Source: Forficula auricularia
Lineage: Eukaryota > Arthropoda > Insecta > Dermaptera > Forficulidae
Length of the DNA: 64,000 nucleotides
Direction of reading: 5' to 3'
Assembly (NCBI GenBank): GCA_024734495.1
Contig: JALMQS010000030.1
Location: forward strand, 5,780,640-5,844,639
Below, piece by piece: positions 34,985 to 46,656 of the stretch. Position numbers and translations under genes: made by a program. Within the stretch, counting starts at the first letter, position 1. Each line of letters starts with the position of its first letter. A model generated the notes under the pieces. It worked only from the letters and a program-made list of their open reading frames with translations. It had not been told where the DNA came from and did no database searches.

Positions 34985-35363
34985 AATATTTATATCTTGA
35001 TTTCTTTTACTAAAACTATATATTTTTGATTTAGACTTTGTGTCTAGATAATATTGTATTCATTTGAACTCGAATGAAAATGAAAAACACCAATAGATTT
35101 TAAATTAAGAAACATTAAATATATATTAATTAACGAGGCAAATTTGAAATATAATTCTCAGCTCTGATTTTAAACTGATGGCTCCAATCGATTTTCATTA
35201 ACCAGGCAAATTTGAAATATATATATTCGAATTTTGAAATGAAAGACTCCAATTCTTTTTAAATTAAGAAACATTAAATATATTGATAATTGTAAGAGTT
35301 CGTGGCTGTGATGAAACTGTACTAGATGAAGGAGGCATGGGTGGAATACGAAACAATTTTAAT

Positions 35364-35402
35364 GAGATGTTTCGGCCTGAATTTATTTGACTATCTCAGT
35401 CA
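35364..35402 (-). ncRNA. Decayed hammerhead motif, left arm
   Basis: Minus strand TGACTGAGATAGTC... instead of CTGAAGATGGCC, while ..GGCCGAAAC is kept and GTC has become ATC. Likely inactive. Confidence 0.35.
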
Positions 35403-35634
35403 ATTAGGAGTTATACACAAAATGCGGTACACATAAGTGATCGAACCAAGCCCAGTCAAAAATAAAAATTTTTTTAGCTTCATGCGAATTTATAACGTGC
35501 CTGGACCCAAAAGTTTCAGAATGAATTGGGTCCAGGCACGTTATAAATTCGCATGAAGCTAAAAGAAATTTTTATTTTTGACAAGGCTTGGTTCGATCAC
35601 ATATGTGTACCGCATTTTGTGTATAACTCCTAAT

Positions 35635-35675
35635 TGACTGAAGATGGCCAACAAAATTCAGGCCGAAACGTCTCA
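35635..35675 (+). ncRNA. Hammerhead motif, right arm
   Basis: TGA-CTGAAGA, extra T, stem II GGCC/GGCC with an 11-nt loop, GAAAC, GTC, TCA. Stem I is 3 pairs (TGA/TCA); stem III is minimal. Confidence 0.55.
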
Positions 35676-35861
35676 TTAAAGGTGTTTTATTGAACCCAGT
35701 GATTCCATCTTTGGCTGATACCTCCTCCTTCATCTAGTATATATTGATAATTGTTCCCCCCCTCCCTCGCCACTCAAAAATTAAAGATGCGAAACTTTTA
35801 AGAGACGATGTATTTTCGGTAGTTTACGGGTATACATTTGGAGTGTGGTTTTTTAAGAGGA

Positions 35862-35948
35862 ATAAAATTTGGACTGAGACGCTGCCCGCCAGGGCTTCAG
35901 CGCGGAGGGCCGAGCTTCGAGGGCGTGCCGAAGGCACGCACGAAAAGC
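35862..35948 (-). repeat. GC-rich dispersed repeat, minus-strand copy
   Basis: The complement matches 1267-1335 in block order (GGCACGCC, GGCCCTCC, CCTGGCGGGCAGCGTCTC). It contains a GCGTGCC-GAA-GGCACGC hairpin. Confidence 0.6.
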
Positions 35949-36789
35949 TCATTATTAAATAATAATGATTAAATAATTGATTATTAAATAAATATTTATT
36001 AAATCAAAAAGTCACAACAATGAAAATGGGTGTTTTAATGATATTAATACTTGGTTATACGTAGGCTTTACATTTCTTGTTTTTGTTTTGTTTTTTTAAC
36101 AGATTTACAACATGATAAAATGAAGCTTGTGAGGGTGTATTCCTATCAGGAAAACGCTCGGCATCCATTTCAATGGCAGCTCCACATAATACTTCTTCCA
36201 CATTCACCATAAATTAAGACCATTTCAATTCTGTCTTCAACAAAAAATGCTCCATTTTTATTATGGTAATACAATATAACTATCTACTGGATTGACACAA
36301 GAAATAAACTTATTTCAACTCAAGAATTTTAAATTGTTCTATTAAGTAGAAAATAATCTCTTAAATCTGTGTATAACGAAGTTTTAAGATCATTATAAAC
36401 ACTTATTTTCATTGATGTGACTTTTCGATTTAATAAATATTTATTTAATAATTAATTATTTAATCATTATTATTTGATAATTAAGTTGAATAATCGTTAT
36501 AAATAATTATTAAGATTTTTTTTTGAGATCTAATTGATTTAATATTTTTTTTATTTGATGTCATATAAAAAAATAGTTCTAATAAAAGTTGCTCAGTTTT
36601 TTTTTTGTAGATTCAGAATATGTACAGAAACAAATAGGTTTCCATTTAAAAAACAGAACTATGACCTCGGAATACCCCTTGATAGCTTGTTCTAGGTCGA
36701 CAAACAATAGCATAGTTTAGTTCCCCCTGATATAAGTAAACTTTTATTTGAAACTTTTTCATATAATGCACCGTTAATCAATTTTAAGA

Positions 36790-37010
36790 ATTTAGGTGTT
36801 GGTTCTAGGTGAAACATTTTATCATCATGTTGTCTTTGTAGTACATATTATTTTATTTTACATTGAAAATTATTATCATAAACTATTTTACACAGTAACA
36901 CAGGGTATTTATTATAGGTAAGTAAAATTATTTTAAACTATTGTTAGTGTGCCGCCAAATTTTGAAATTGTTAAAAGTGTGCCGCAACAAAGAAAAGGTT
37001 GAGAATCACT
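36790..37010. mobile_element. hAT-type right end next to a GGTGTTGGTTCTAGG repeat
   Basis: At 36994-37010 GGTTGAGAATCACTG is a hAT-type terminus preceded by GTGTGCCGC blocks (36948, 36977). At 36795, GGTGTTGGTTCTAGGTGAAA is the uninterrupted form of the site hit by the 63-bp element at 45913. Confidence 0.45.
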
Positions 37011-37068
37011 GATCTAGAGTCTCACTATTGTCAACATCACCCAAAAGAGACAAATATAAATAATTTTT

Positions 37069-37676
37069 GAGAAAAAAATAAAACCGATTTCAGAAAAATT
37101 AAATAAACAAAATAAAATAATAAGAAATCAAAAAAATTGCATTAAAAGGTATAAAACTTTTTTGAAGTCGGTGCTAAACATATACTTACATTTTATGAAT
37201 CGTACTCGATGGATCTTACTTAGTACGTTTGGCGTATAATGAAGACTACATCGCGTAAAGCTCAGCTTTGTTATAACGGGTGTTTTTTTTAGAGGTATAA
37301 GAACTTCGAATTGAAATAAAACACAAGAAAATCGTTTTGTTTGTCCATCAATTTGGCTTTATTGGAAGGATAATTTTATGCCATTAATGTTTAAATATGA
37401 TTTCGGGCATGTGGCCGCCGCGCGGCTGGCTCGAATAAATCCAACCCTACAGGTCCAATTTTCAACCACTTTTTCGAGCATATGGGGCCCTATGGTTTTT
37501 CTTTAGTCTCCGAGTTCAAAAAGTGATTTCATGTAAAAATTTTGTCGTTTAGTTATAACTAAATTAGATAATTATTTTATACCTTTTAGTGGATTTAATT
37601 TGATTTTTGAGTTCTTATTATTTTATTAGTTGAATTTAATTTTTTTGAAGTCGGTTTTATTTTTTTTTAAAAAATT
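37069..37676. mobile_element. Inverted-repeat element (AAACCGACTTC family), interrupted
   Basis: Outer blocks TAAAACCGATTTC (37080) and GAAGTCGGTTTTA (37645), plus the inner block TTTTGAAGTCGGTGC and the loop text GATCTTACTTAGTACGTTTGG, match the intact copy at 57370-57764. A transposase fragment is inserted at 37278-37513. Confidence 0.7.
37278..37513 (-). pseudogene. Tc1/mariner-type transposase C-terminal fragment
   Basis: On the minus strand, frames read MLEKVVENWTCRVGFIRASR, then (shifted) GHMPEIIF, a C-terminal pattern seen in insect DDE transposases of the IS630/Tc1 type. The terminus GGGTGTTTTTTTTAGAGGTA lies at 37278. Frameshifted and truncated. Confidence 0.55.
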
Positions 37677-37847
37677 ATATAGTGAATGAAACATCTATAT
37701 AAACTTTTCTACTGATATATGACGTGATTGGAACTCGAGCTTTAAGTATGATAGAATGGTCTTTTACGTATTGAATAGTAAGTAATCTTGCCCAATTCAT
37801 CTATCATTTCTGCTATATACGATATAGCTTGTTTCAGAGAGCTATAG

Positions 37848-39090
37848 CCTTGTGAAATTTTCTGATTTTGAGATAAAATTTGATATATCCAAATTATGAG
37901 AAATTTTTACTCAAATTTTGGGATCAGAGGATCCTAGAGAAATGAAAAAAAAATTATTTTATTGGAAATATCATCGAAGGGTCCTCCCACTTATCAACAA
38001 CTTTATGGATTTTGATGAAAAACTAAAATTTAATTTACTTGAAAATTTTAATATTATTTTAATTAGTATTTCATATAGAGATGAATGCATATAATTTTAT
38101 TGAAATTTCTTAAAAATATGTAGTTACTTTTTTGACCCTTAGAAAAAGCAGAAAAGTAGGTAAGGTTCCCCCCTTATCAACATTCTATGGATTTTTGATA
38201 GAAAAACTAAAATTTAATTTACTTGAAAATTTTAATATTATTTTGATTAGTATTCCAGATATAGATGAATGGATATAATTTCATTGAAATATCTTTAAAA
38301 TAATTACTTTTTTAAAGCTTTGAAAAAGCAGAAAAGTAGGTAAGGATCCCCCCTTTATCATATCTTTATGGATTTTGTTAGAAAAATAAAATGTAATTTA
38401 CTTGAAAATTTTACTATTATTTTAATTAGTATTCATATAGAGATGAATGGATATAATTTCATTGAAATTTATTTTAAATAATTACTTTTTTTTGGACCCT
38501 TTCGAAAAAGCTGAAAAGTATGTACTGGTCCCCCCTTAATCATCAATTTATGGATTTTGATAGAAATTTTTTTTTAATTTACTTAAAAATTTTAATATTT
38601 TTTTTAAAGAGAATTTCATGTAGAGATGAATGGATATAATTTCATTGAAATTTATTTAAAATTATTACTTTTTTTGACCCTTCGAAAAAGCAGAAAAAGT
38701 AGGTAAGGGCCCCCCCCCTTATATACACTTAATGTATTTTGATAGAAAAATAAAATTTAATTTTCTTGAAAATTTTAATATTATTTTAAAGAGAATTTCA
38801 TATAGAGATGAATGGATATAATTTCATTGAAATATCCAAATTATAGAAATTTTAGTATATTTGGGATCAGACGGTCCTAGAGAATTGAAAAAATATATTT
38901 TATTTGAAATATCTCGAAATAAAATTTTTGTCGAAAAACGAAAAAAGGAAATGCTATATTATAGCCTTGTGTAATTTCTGATTTTAACAAAAAATTTGAT
39001 ATAGCCAAATTATAGAAATTTTAGTATATTTTGGGATCAGACGGTCCTAGAGAATTGAATAAAGAATACATTTTATTTCAAATATCATGT
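37848..39090. repeat. ~180-bp satellite, about five units, with flanking repeats
   Basis: Units start near 37980, 38160, 38340, 38520 and 38702. Each has a C-run (CCCCCCTTA..), TGGATTTTGATAGAAAAA, AGAGATGAATGGATATAAT and GAAAAAGCAGAAAAGTA. On both sides are copies of TAGCCTTGTG..TTTCTGATTTT and GGGATCAGACGGTCCTAGAG (37850, 38865, 38960), so the array lies inside a larger repeated element. Confidence 0.85.
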
Positions 39091-40705
39091 GTATGTTTAA
39101 TTGTTTATTTGAATGAAGCAGTGGACAGCCTCATTGATTTCTCTTTATGAATCAACAACTCTACTACTCTCCGCAAAACAAAATATTTTCAATTAATTTC
39201 TTCTTATCTAATTACTTTTAAAAGTGTTAAATTATCTCGCCCTTTAGGCGCCTCTTTCGATTTGAGTGGGATTCAAACAAATCGATTGATATTAGAACAA
39301 TAATAATAACTAGCGAATACGAGTCAAATTCCTCAACTGGCTGATAAAAGAATGCTTACTGCATCGATACTGAATCCGTGACCCGCTTTACCATTTGAAT
39401 GTACTATACTTACCCGCCCCTCATGCCTCTTTCGAATGTATTATGTTTTTATAAATATGATAAATTAGAAAAACTTTATAAAATTTAATATATAAAAGTG
39501 GGAATAAAAAGTTTTCTAAATTCTTATTGTTAAAAAATCAACAAAATGCGGGTTAAAAATATCATAAAGAATAAACAATTATTTGCCGACTATTTAATTC
39601 AATGAAAAACTTTGCGAATTCAACTTTTTAACAAAATGTTGGATAAACATACTACATCCGAAGAGTTGGTTATTTTCTTGAGTAAATTTCATTTAATTCC
39701 ATGATTTGAATAGACTTATCAAGGAGGGATTGTATGTTATAACTTATAACAGCCCTTAGGACAACATTAAATTAAGTACAATTCTTCATTTCACCCTAGA
39801 GGTCTAGATTAAAAAGTTAAATAAAATAAAAATGCTTAGTATTTTTATTTTCATTTCTTTAAATTAAAAATGTTATGTTAAATTTTGGAATTCAATTTTG
39901 ACCCACAAATATACATCGTTGAAATTAAATTTCATAAAAGGGCAGAAATGTATTTCTTAAATTAAAATTCTTACTATTTAAGTTCATTAACCGTCGCTAT
40001 ATCTAATTATGGTTTTAAATATGTTTTTTGCTTATTTATTGCATCTAACGTACGATACTAGGCTTGGTTAATTATATTAATGTAAATCCACCAAAATCTA
40101 TTATATATCTATTATATAGTTTAGTATTTTTTGCCATTCTTAACGTAGGTATTTTAAAATTTGTATTTTTTACTTAAAAAATGGTTTCAGTGTCCTTCTC
40201 AGAAATTTTTTGTGTGTTATAATCAAATGGATGACTGTAAAGAACTTTTACATATTTCCTTAGAGACACTCAATCATTTTAAAAATGAATAAGTATAATT
40301 TTAAATTTTTTATTAAAAAATTTTATCCCTTCTCAAGTTTAATATGACTATTTCAAAAAATATACCTATATAATGAACATTGAATTAAATTTGAATTGAA
40401 GTTGATCTAGTTAGTGTTTTATACAGTTGAATAACTATTGTTCCTCCGAAATTTAATGCAATTTGCATGTGTTTTATTACATTACGCTCTCTATTCCCAA
40501 ATGACATATGATTTATAATAAGAATTAAATAAACAAGATGATGTTCGGATTTATAGCAGTCTTAATAATTTCAACTCTATGTTACAATTTAACAATTTAA
40601 TATATTATCATTACTAATGGAAATCAAGAGAAAGTGTAGGTTTGAATCCCTCTGAATCCAGAATATTTTTAGTGAAGTGATAACTTCTTTTGGCGTGCCT
40701 TGCAC
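39091..40705. other. AT-rich sequence with a family R copy at its start
   Basis: 39078-39200 matches dispersed repeat R (GAAGCAGTGGACAGCCTCAT, CAACAACTCTACTACTCT). Beyond it I see no feature. Confidence 0.45.
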
Positions 40706-40940
40706 ACTTTTTTATTTTACTTGGCAGTAAATGGGTTGATTCGTCACGCGTTACGCATCACGCGTCACGGTTGGGGGTCGGTGTTTAGCCACAGATGACG
40801 CTGCAGCATTAATTCTAAACTCAAATTAATATCTTTTATTTGAATTTTGGCGCTCATGAACATTTTTAATTCCTGGTCAGTAAATGGGATTGAGCCGTCA
40901 GGCGTCACATCACGCGTCACGCTTGGGCTTTGGTCTAGTA
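40706..40940. repeat. Diverged direct duplication with CACGCGTCACG motifs
   Basis: CAGTAAATGGG-TTGA..CGTCACGCGT..CATCACGCGTCACGGTTGGG at about 40727-40773 is repeated at about 40881-40935. The minus strand between is open (40765-40953, containing FTDQELKMFMSAKIQIKDINL) but I recognise no family. Confidence 0.5.
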
Positions 40941-43258
40941 CCAGTTCAATCATTGCAGGAAAATATGTTAATTATTCCTTTTCAAAAAATAATAATATAT
41001 AAATTTTAATAATTCTAGAATATTAGAATTATAAATGCCATATAAGTTATCACTTCTGTCGTATGGTCTTAAGCACACACCCCAATTTTTCTATCTTATA
41101 ATTTATTCTTCACTTATAATTACTTGAAATTTAATTCACATTTTAAAATAATAGCATTCATTTGTTTCCCATTTTGGCAATAACAGTCATTTAAATTCCT
41201 CCCCAATGCCTCTTCCGTCCCAGTTTATGTTTCGTTCAAATTTGTTATTCTGTCTTGGAAATTTTCCCTGCGGTGCCAGTGTTATTTTTTTCTGACATTT
41301 ATATATAAGATTATCTTCAAACCTACCGAGTAATATCTCTCATAGTCACAATGTTAAATCACAGAATATTATATAACCGGGCTTTAGTTTACATCTTGCA
41401 GATGTATTTAAAAAAAATTTGAGACTATTTCAAAATTATGTTTCAACTAACAGGTTTACAAACCTTATTTTCCTTTGATTGTGACCTAAGTTATATAACC
41501 ATTTTTGAAACACATTCATAAATTCATTTATAAATGTAAATTACTAAAATTTAATTTCGTTCTCAAAAGGTTTAATTTCCTTTTTCTCTTGTATCATTTA
41601 ATTAGCATATAATGAATGTAACATTCAATTATCAAGTTTCTCTTGAATGGTTAAATTAATTTTCATCGATTTCCAATAATTATGCTTAGAAGGCAACTTA
41701 CCCGTTGTTTAGTATAAAGTATATGTTTTGAATTAATTTATATTATAAGTGTTGACGATACATTAATGAAAAGCAGTAACGAAGCTTTTGAAACTACTAT
41801 AATCACTTTAAATACAAATAAATGATACTAATGATGATATAATGGATTTTTGGTGTGTCCATAAAAAGTTTTTTTAAATGTCATTTTCACTAATTAAAAA
41901 TTATAAGAAAAATTAAATTAAAAACAACAAAAAATCGAAGGAAAATTTCAAGAACTACTATGCTTTCTGCAAATTTTAGTGATTTGCTAATTTTTCGTCA
42001 GCGAACATTTTTAATTTGAAAGTTAAAACTTGACACCGAAGTGGAGTTTCTTAATATCTATTTTTCTACCAAATATCAATTTTAATCGTTAAATAACTGC
42101 CCTTAATAACTCAAATTTTTCTGATTTTCTTTATTTTTAAACGCCGAGTCTAGAAGTTAGAAAACCCAAAATCTAATCAATTGTTATTTTTAGAAATAAA
42201 CACTTTCTATGACTTTTCATTTTTGAGTGTATGTAGGTATTCGAAATAATTGAATCCAGACCCATAAATAGAAAAAAATAATAATACTTGAAAATGATTT
42301 TTCTCTCGTTGATGTTCTTGGGAAAATTTACTTTCTATAAAGTAAAATAACTTGGGATGGGAGAAGAAGGAAAAAATTAGATTTAATATCTATGATATTG
42401 CATTGAGATTTCATATAAAACAAAAACTACTCGGTCATCATTTAATAATCCAGAAAATGGGAGGTTGCTGATGGGCATATATGGATCATTGCAGTTTATG
42501 AATGTGCTGAAGCTAGTATAATATATCTTGAAGAGCGAGGCTGAAAAGCAAAGGGAAAAGGTGCACACTGTTTTTCAGTAAATATTAAAGCATATGGGAT
42601 GTGAGACTTTTACAGAGGTTACGCTCTTTACCGAAGGCGCAAGAGACAGAGAGTCAGTCACTGTTTAGATTCTATTCAGTTTGTTACTCCATAACATAAA
42701 TCTGGTGAAGGGACATTAATTTTAAATTCAAGTTCGCTTGATTTGATTTGATGGTAATAATTTTACCAAAAAGTTGCTTAAATAAATATATATAATAAAA
42801 TAAAAGTTTTACCATACACCTGCCCCTTCCCCCTCAATTTTTGGGTCCGATTCCAACCTAAATCTACTCAGTTCTTAAACCTAATATAAAATATATAAAA
42901 AATAATATACAATTCCGTTTTGATACCTATATAGGTTTTTGAACTAGAGCGTACACGAAATTTGATAACATAATCTACTAACGTAGGTACTAACCCACTA
43001 AGAGACATTTTGACAAAATATTTAATATCTCTTAAACTATCAATTTTTTGATTCTCACTATTTAAAGAGCTTTATTGTAGAGACCGAATGCGATGATTTT
43101 TTTTATCGAAATAAATAGTTGTGGCTATTTTGAGATTTTTCCGAAATGCGAGGTAAAATATCACCTTTTTCCATCCACGAATACATTACTTTACCATATC
43201 CTTGTCGTAAAGTAAAAACCCAATCATTCATCTCACCAGAATCTCTCGGTTTCTTTTG
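40941..43258. other. AT-rich sequence
   Basis: Pieces of the old dispersed repeat occur around 41880-42290. No gene is seen. Confidence 0.45.
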
Positions 43259-43300
43259 AATACAAGAGATTCATTTGTAATAAATGAATCTCTTGTATTA
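43259..43300. repeat. Perfect hairpin, 18-bp arms
   Basis: AATACAAGAGATTCATTT, a 5-base loop and the exact complement. It is isolated; the 100-codon hydrophobic frame that starts beside it has no family support. Confidence 0.75.
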
Positions 43301-45109
43301 TTTTACAATCATACCTCCAATCATACTCTTACACATCAGAATCCATCTTAAATACAATATGATGACAATTTATTTATTTTCTCCATTAGTAACTATACTA
43401 CTTTTTACCAAATTAATTTTAAAGTCGTCTCCAATCTTTCGCTTGGTAGTTTTCTCTTATCTTGTCATCTGTAATGTCAGAGTCTTTCAAGAACTACCTA
43501 TAAGTGCTGCATTTTTTGGGGTGTCCCTTCTTTCATTCGTTCGCATTAAAAATAAAGTTAAAGAAATTACTAACAACCTTCAATAGAAAATTTACATTCC
43601 CGGTAAAATGCAAGCATTGACCCTTAACTATTTACTACTAGAATTTAATTTACTTTAAAAGAGCATTTTTTTGTTCTCTCACTAGAGTTGAACATTTTTA
43701 ATCAATATGGATTACTTCAAGTCTAGTAATTTAACACAAATTGAATGGAAAATTTAATTGAACAGTCCTTGACCTTTCTCGCCCTGACCACAGGCATTAT
43801 TTCAAGTTCGATGCCTCGAGAGGCGTTGCCTCTTTACATTTGTTTTGATCGCAAAGTTAGGGGCCACTCGCCACCCTCTAAGCCCTTGTTATTAGTTTAA
43901 TTCACTTTCATATGAATTTACTGAAATGACAAAAGCTCTCTAGTTTACCAGAGATATTTAATTGAATCAACGTCAATTCTCTTAATGGCATTCACTTTAA
44001 ATAATTATTTAGTTTATTAATTATTCTTCGATTAAATAGCGGCATTCTAAGTCCAAAGACTTCATAGATAAAATTTACTTAATAATTTAATTATTTGAAA
44101 ATAATTTTTTTTTTGCCGAGAGTGCCAGAGTTATAGATTCATAAAAAGAAATCAAAGAGGTTCTAATTAAAAAACACTGGCGATGAATGTCAAACCTTTG
44201 AAAATATATAATAGTTTCACTCAAATAAAATTATACATATATTTATATGTATATATTTATTTGCATCAATCAGAGGACAACCTCATCGATTTATCTTTAT
44301 TATTAATGGATGTGTGAATTAACCATAAAAGTTTTGAAGATGTTGAGAAAGTATCAGGTTTTCGGTTAAAAATAACACTTTAATAAGTTATTTCCGAGCT
44401 TTCAATCCTTTACAAGATATAGTGCTGTAAAATAAAAGGGTAAGTAATTGTTCATTTTACAGAGAAATTGAAAAAAAAGAAAAGTATTTTAATTCTATTA
44501 AGAAATGGTTAGGCAGTGTAGCAACACTAATATGGTTCTGTTTTTTTTCAAACGAGCCCCTAACAAACATGCTTGAGAATTAATTTTCTAAAGTTTCAGA
44601 TATTTCTAAAAACGTTTACTGCCTATTTCTGGCACGGAAGCCGGCTGAATTGGTTGGTTATGGAAGATTGATCTAAGTAGATTGAAAAGAAACTGATAAG
44701 ATTTCAATGAAAAGGTAGCTTGAGAATTCGGAAGTGCTTTCAACGCACTCAAGGTATGCAGGTTGTTTTGATTGCCATCTTAAGAAAGAAACGGAATGGT
44801 AGCGCAGAGGCCTTTCACTCTTCTTGAACACACCTAAATAAGGCCATACCAAAAATCATGTCCTCGTCACGTCCCTGGGGATAACTATTTCTTTATTTAT
44901 AATGACTTAAATTAAAGTGTTGTCGAGAATGAAATTCAATCTCAAAAGAGGAACTCGGAATAAATTATTTTTAGTGGATTAAGATTTAAAATTTTAGTTT
45001 ATTGATGAATAACTAACATTAGTCATTACGACATCCTTAAAGAAAGCCTATTTAAGTTTCGAAGTCATGAGAGAAATAGATTTAAAAGTTAACATCAATA
45101 ACGATTTTT
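43301..45109. repeat. AT-rich stretch with an inverted family R copy
   Basis: 44107-44165 (TTTGCCGAGAGTGCCAGAGT, AAATCAAAGAGGTT) and 44260-44312 (TTTGCATCAATCAGAGGACA) form a diverged inverted pair of family R. The remainder shows no gene. Confidence 0.5.
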
Positions 45110-45294
45110 TTCTCACTTTTATATAACTCCATTCTATTCTTCTCCTCTGAACCCAGGCGCCGATGCTTTGGATTTGGAAGACAGAATTATCAGAAGGGTG
45201 AGTGACAATGTACCAATGGAAGAAGAAGCCGAGGTCGTCCAATGAAAAGATGGAGTGACGCTCTGGAAAATATAGGTCCCCGACCTACATAAAA
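45110..45294 (+). pseudogene. LINE ORF2 tail relic
   Basis: The frame from about 45219 reads RRSRGRPMKRWSDALENIGPRPT then stop, the RGRP..RW.D.L block near the end of RTE-type ORF2 proteins. Only this piece is readable. Confidence 0.5.
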
Positions 45295-45912
45295 GGAAGA
45301 AGAAGATATAATTCCACCCTGGCTGTCCTTAACTTAATAAATTAAAATAGTAATGAATATACTAGTGTTTTATATCATTAAAAATCATATAATGTTAAGA
45401 AAAATTTATTTGATCAAAATTATAGGTCTTTGGATTCATATAAATTATCCTCAGTGTTTTGATTCAACTTTTAAATTTGAAATATAATCATTTAAATTTT
45501 TTAAACCCTCCCCCTCCTTCTAATTTAGGGCTCTGTAGAATACTCACATTACATTTTAATTAAATACTTTATCTCCTTGCTAAATTTCAGCTTTCTTAAT
45601 TTCCATGAACGCGAAAATTTAATTATTTTCAATTTTTAGAATACACAGTTGTCATTTAAAATTTCACTGAATTGGGATTTACCATTTTTTGATCTAACTT
45701 CTTTCTTCTTTGTTCGTGAAAAATAGTGTTTCACCTCCCTCGCTTCAATTTTCTTCAATGGATATGGACTATGGACTACAAGGGTTTAATGAAAACTCAT
45801 GCAGCTTTTGATATTGCTGTTACTGTTGCTATTCGTATTAAGAAATGTCTGAAACGTAAAGAAAAATAATCCTTAACTTTTAAAGAGATGGGGTGTTGGT
45901 TCTAGGTGAAAC

Positions 45913-45975
45913 CATGCGCGGATCCAGGGGGCGATGGGGCGACCCCCCCAAATCAGAGGCCTGGATCCGCGCCTG
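45913..45975. mobile_element. 63-bp hAT-type MITE with perfect 8-bp TSD
   Basis: It runs CATGCGCGGATCCAGG ... CCTGGATCCGCGCCTG (16-bp inverted ends, one mismatch) between GGTGAAAC at 45905-45912 and 45976-45983. Sequence outside joins to GGTTCTAGGTGAAACATTTT, found uninterrupted at 36800 and (inverted, diverged) at 49379. Those are effectively empty sites. Confidence 0.9.
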
Positions 45976-46014
45976 GGTGAAACATTTTTATATAAAAATA
46001 ATAATAAATTAATT

Positions 46015-46300
46015 CTGTTTGTCTGGATTCCGATACGTCATAACGACTCGAGAACAGAAAGTCGTAGAAAGTTCGTACTGATGATAAAATGTTTATATTT
46101 CCAAAACGAAAAACTACTAAGATTTATGCCTTTCTAGCTTCAAAATTTCTAGTTGATAAATGTGAAAAGTCTTAGAATATAAATATACTTATGGACAACT
46201 CTTGATCGGTTGAAGAGCTAATGGGGTGCGCCCCTTAAGCTGTGAAGTAATAATTCACCTATTGCCGAGTTTCAACTTTTTATCTCAAAAATAGCCAAAT
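46015..46300 (+). repeat. Old dispersed repeat, copy 2
   Basis: GTCTGGATTCCGATAC..., GTCGTA.AAAGTTCGTAC and AAATGTTTATATTTCC match 14938-15100 with substitutions. Confidence 0.5.
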
Positions 46301-46337
46301 TATTAAAACTTGTTGTAGGGAAATAAGGACAATAGCT

Positions 46338-46586
46338 CTAAGGGAATCGGATTAGCCGAGAGCTTAAAGACACTAGCCGAGAGCTTAAAGACAGCTAGCC
46401 TTCTAAGCAGGAGTCCCGGGTTCGAGTCCGAGTCCCTGCATTGATATTTTGACCGGCTATAATCTGATTCCTAGTCACCAATCCGTCTGGCAAGCGTGGT
46501 GACTTATCGCCAACCCCTTCCATTTGATGGAAGAGGCCTATATTCAGCAGTGGATTGTCGATATCGACAGGCTGATGATGATGATG
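46338..46586 (+). mobile_element. tRNA-derived SINE with 13-bp TSD
   Basis: Perfect TSD AAGGACAATAGCT (46325-46337, 46587-46599). The tRNA-like head has TTAGCCGAGAGCTTAAAGAC (duplicated in tandem, 21 bp) and B box GGTTCGAGTCC. The tail has GAGGCCTATATTCAGCAGTG and ends GGCTGATGATGATGATG, a tail type frequent in insect SINEs and RTE LINEs. The duplicated A-box region is unusual. Confidence 0.92.
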
Positions 46587-46623
46587 AAGGACAATAGCTT
46601 ATGCATATAATTTTTATTATTTT

Positions 46624-46656
46624 GCCAACGTTTCGTCAATTTTATTGACTTTCAGG
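46624..46656 (-). ncRNA. Decayed hammerhead motif
   Basis: Minus strand: CTGAAA-GTCAAT...ATTGAC-GAAAC-GTT-GGC. Stem II is 6 bp and GAAAC is intact, but the conserved G of CUGANGA is lost and stem I is incomplete. Confidence 0.4.

Larger units (their letters stand above)
35294..35739. mobile_element. Hammerhead-bearing palindrome with 15-bp TSD
   Basis: Direct repeats TATATTGATAATTGT at 35279-35293 and 35740-35754 flank it. The arms fold back around a centre near 35518 (GGGTCCAGGCACGTTATAAA on one side). The right arm has a complete hammerhead motif; the left arm copy is decayed. Confidence 0.85.
34556..36772. mobile_element. 2.2-kb element with ~300-bp inverted ends
   Basis: Left arm about 34556-34855 and right arm about 36483-36772 share, inverted, GTGCATTA..TATATGAAAAA, TTGTCGACCTAGAACAAGCT and ATTCTGAATCTAC (allowing differences). 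The inside holds a tRNA-like SINE, a hammerhead palindrome, a GC-rich repeat and a second inverted pair (about 35944-36015 and 36402-36472). There is no transposase ORF. Arm divergence shows it is older than its guests. Confidence 0.7.

Noticed and set aside
43284..43586. 100-codon hydrophobic ORF as a membrane protein gene
   Set aside because: AT-rich composition gives Leu/Ile/Phe-rich frames by chance; no motif, no splice context, and it begins at a hairpin.
46570..46590. CTGATGATGATGATG as a hammerhead core
   Set aside because: It is the tail of the SINE; no stem II or GAAA follows.
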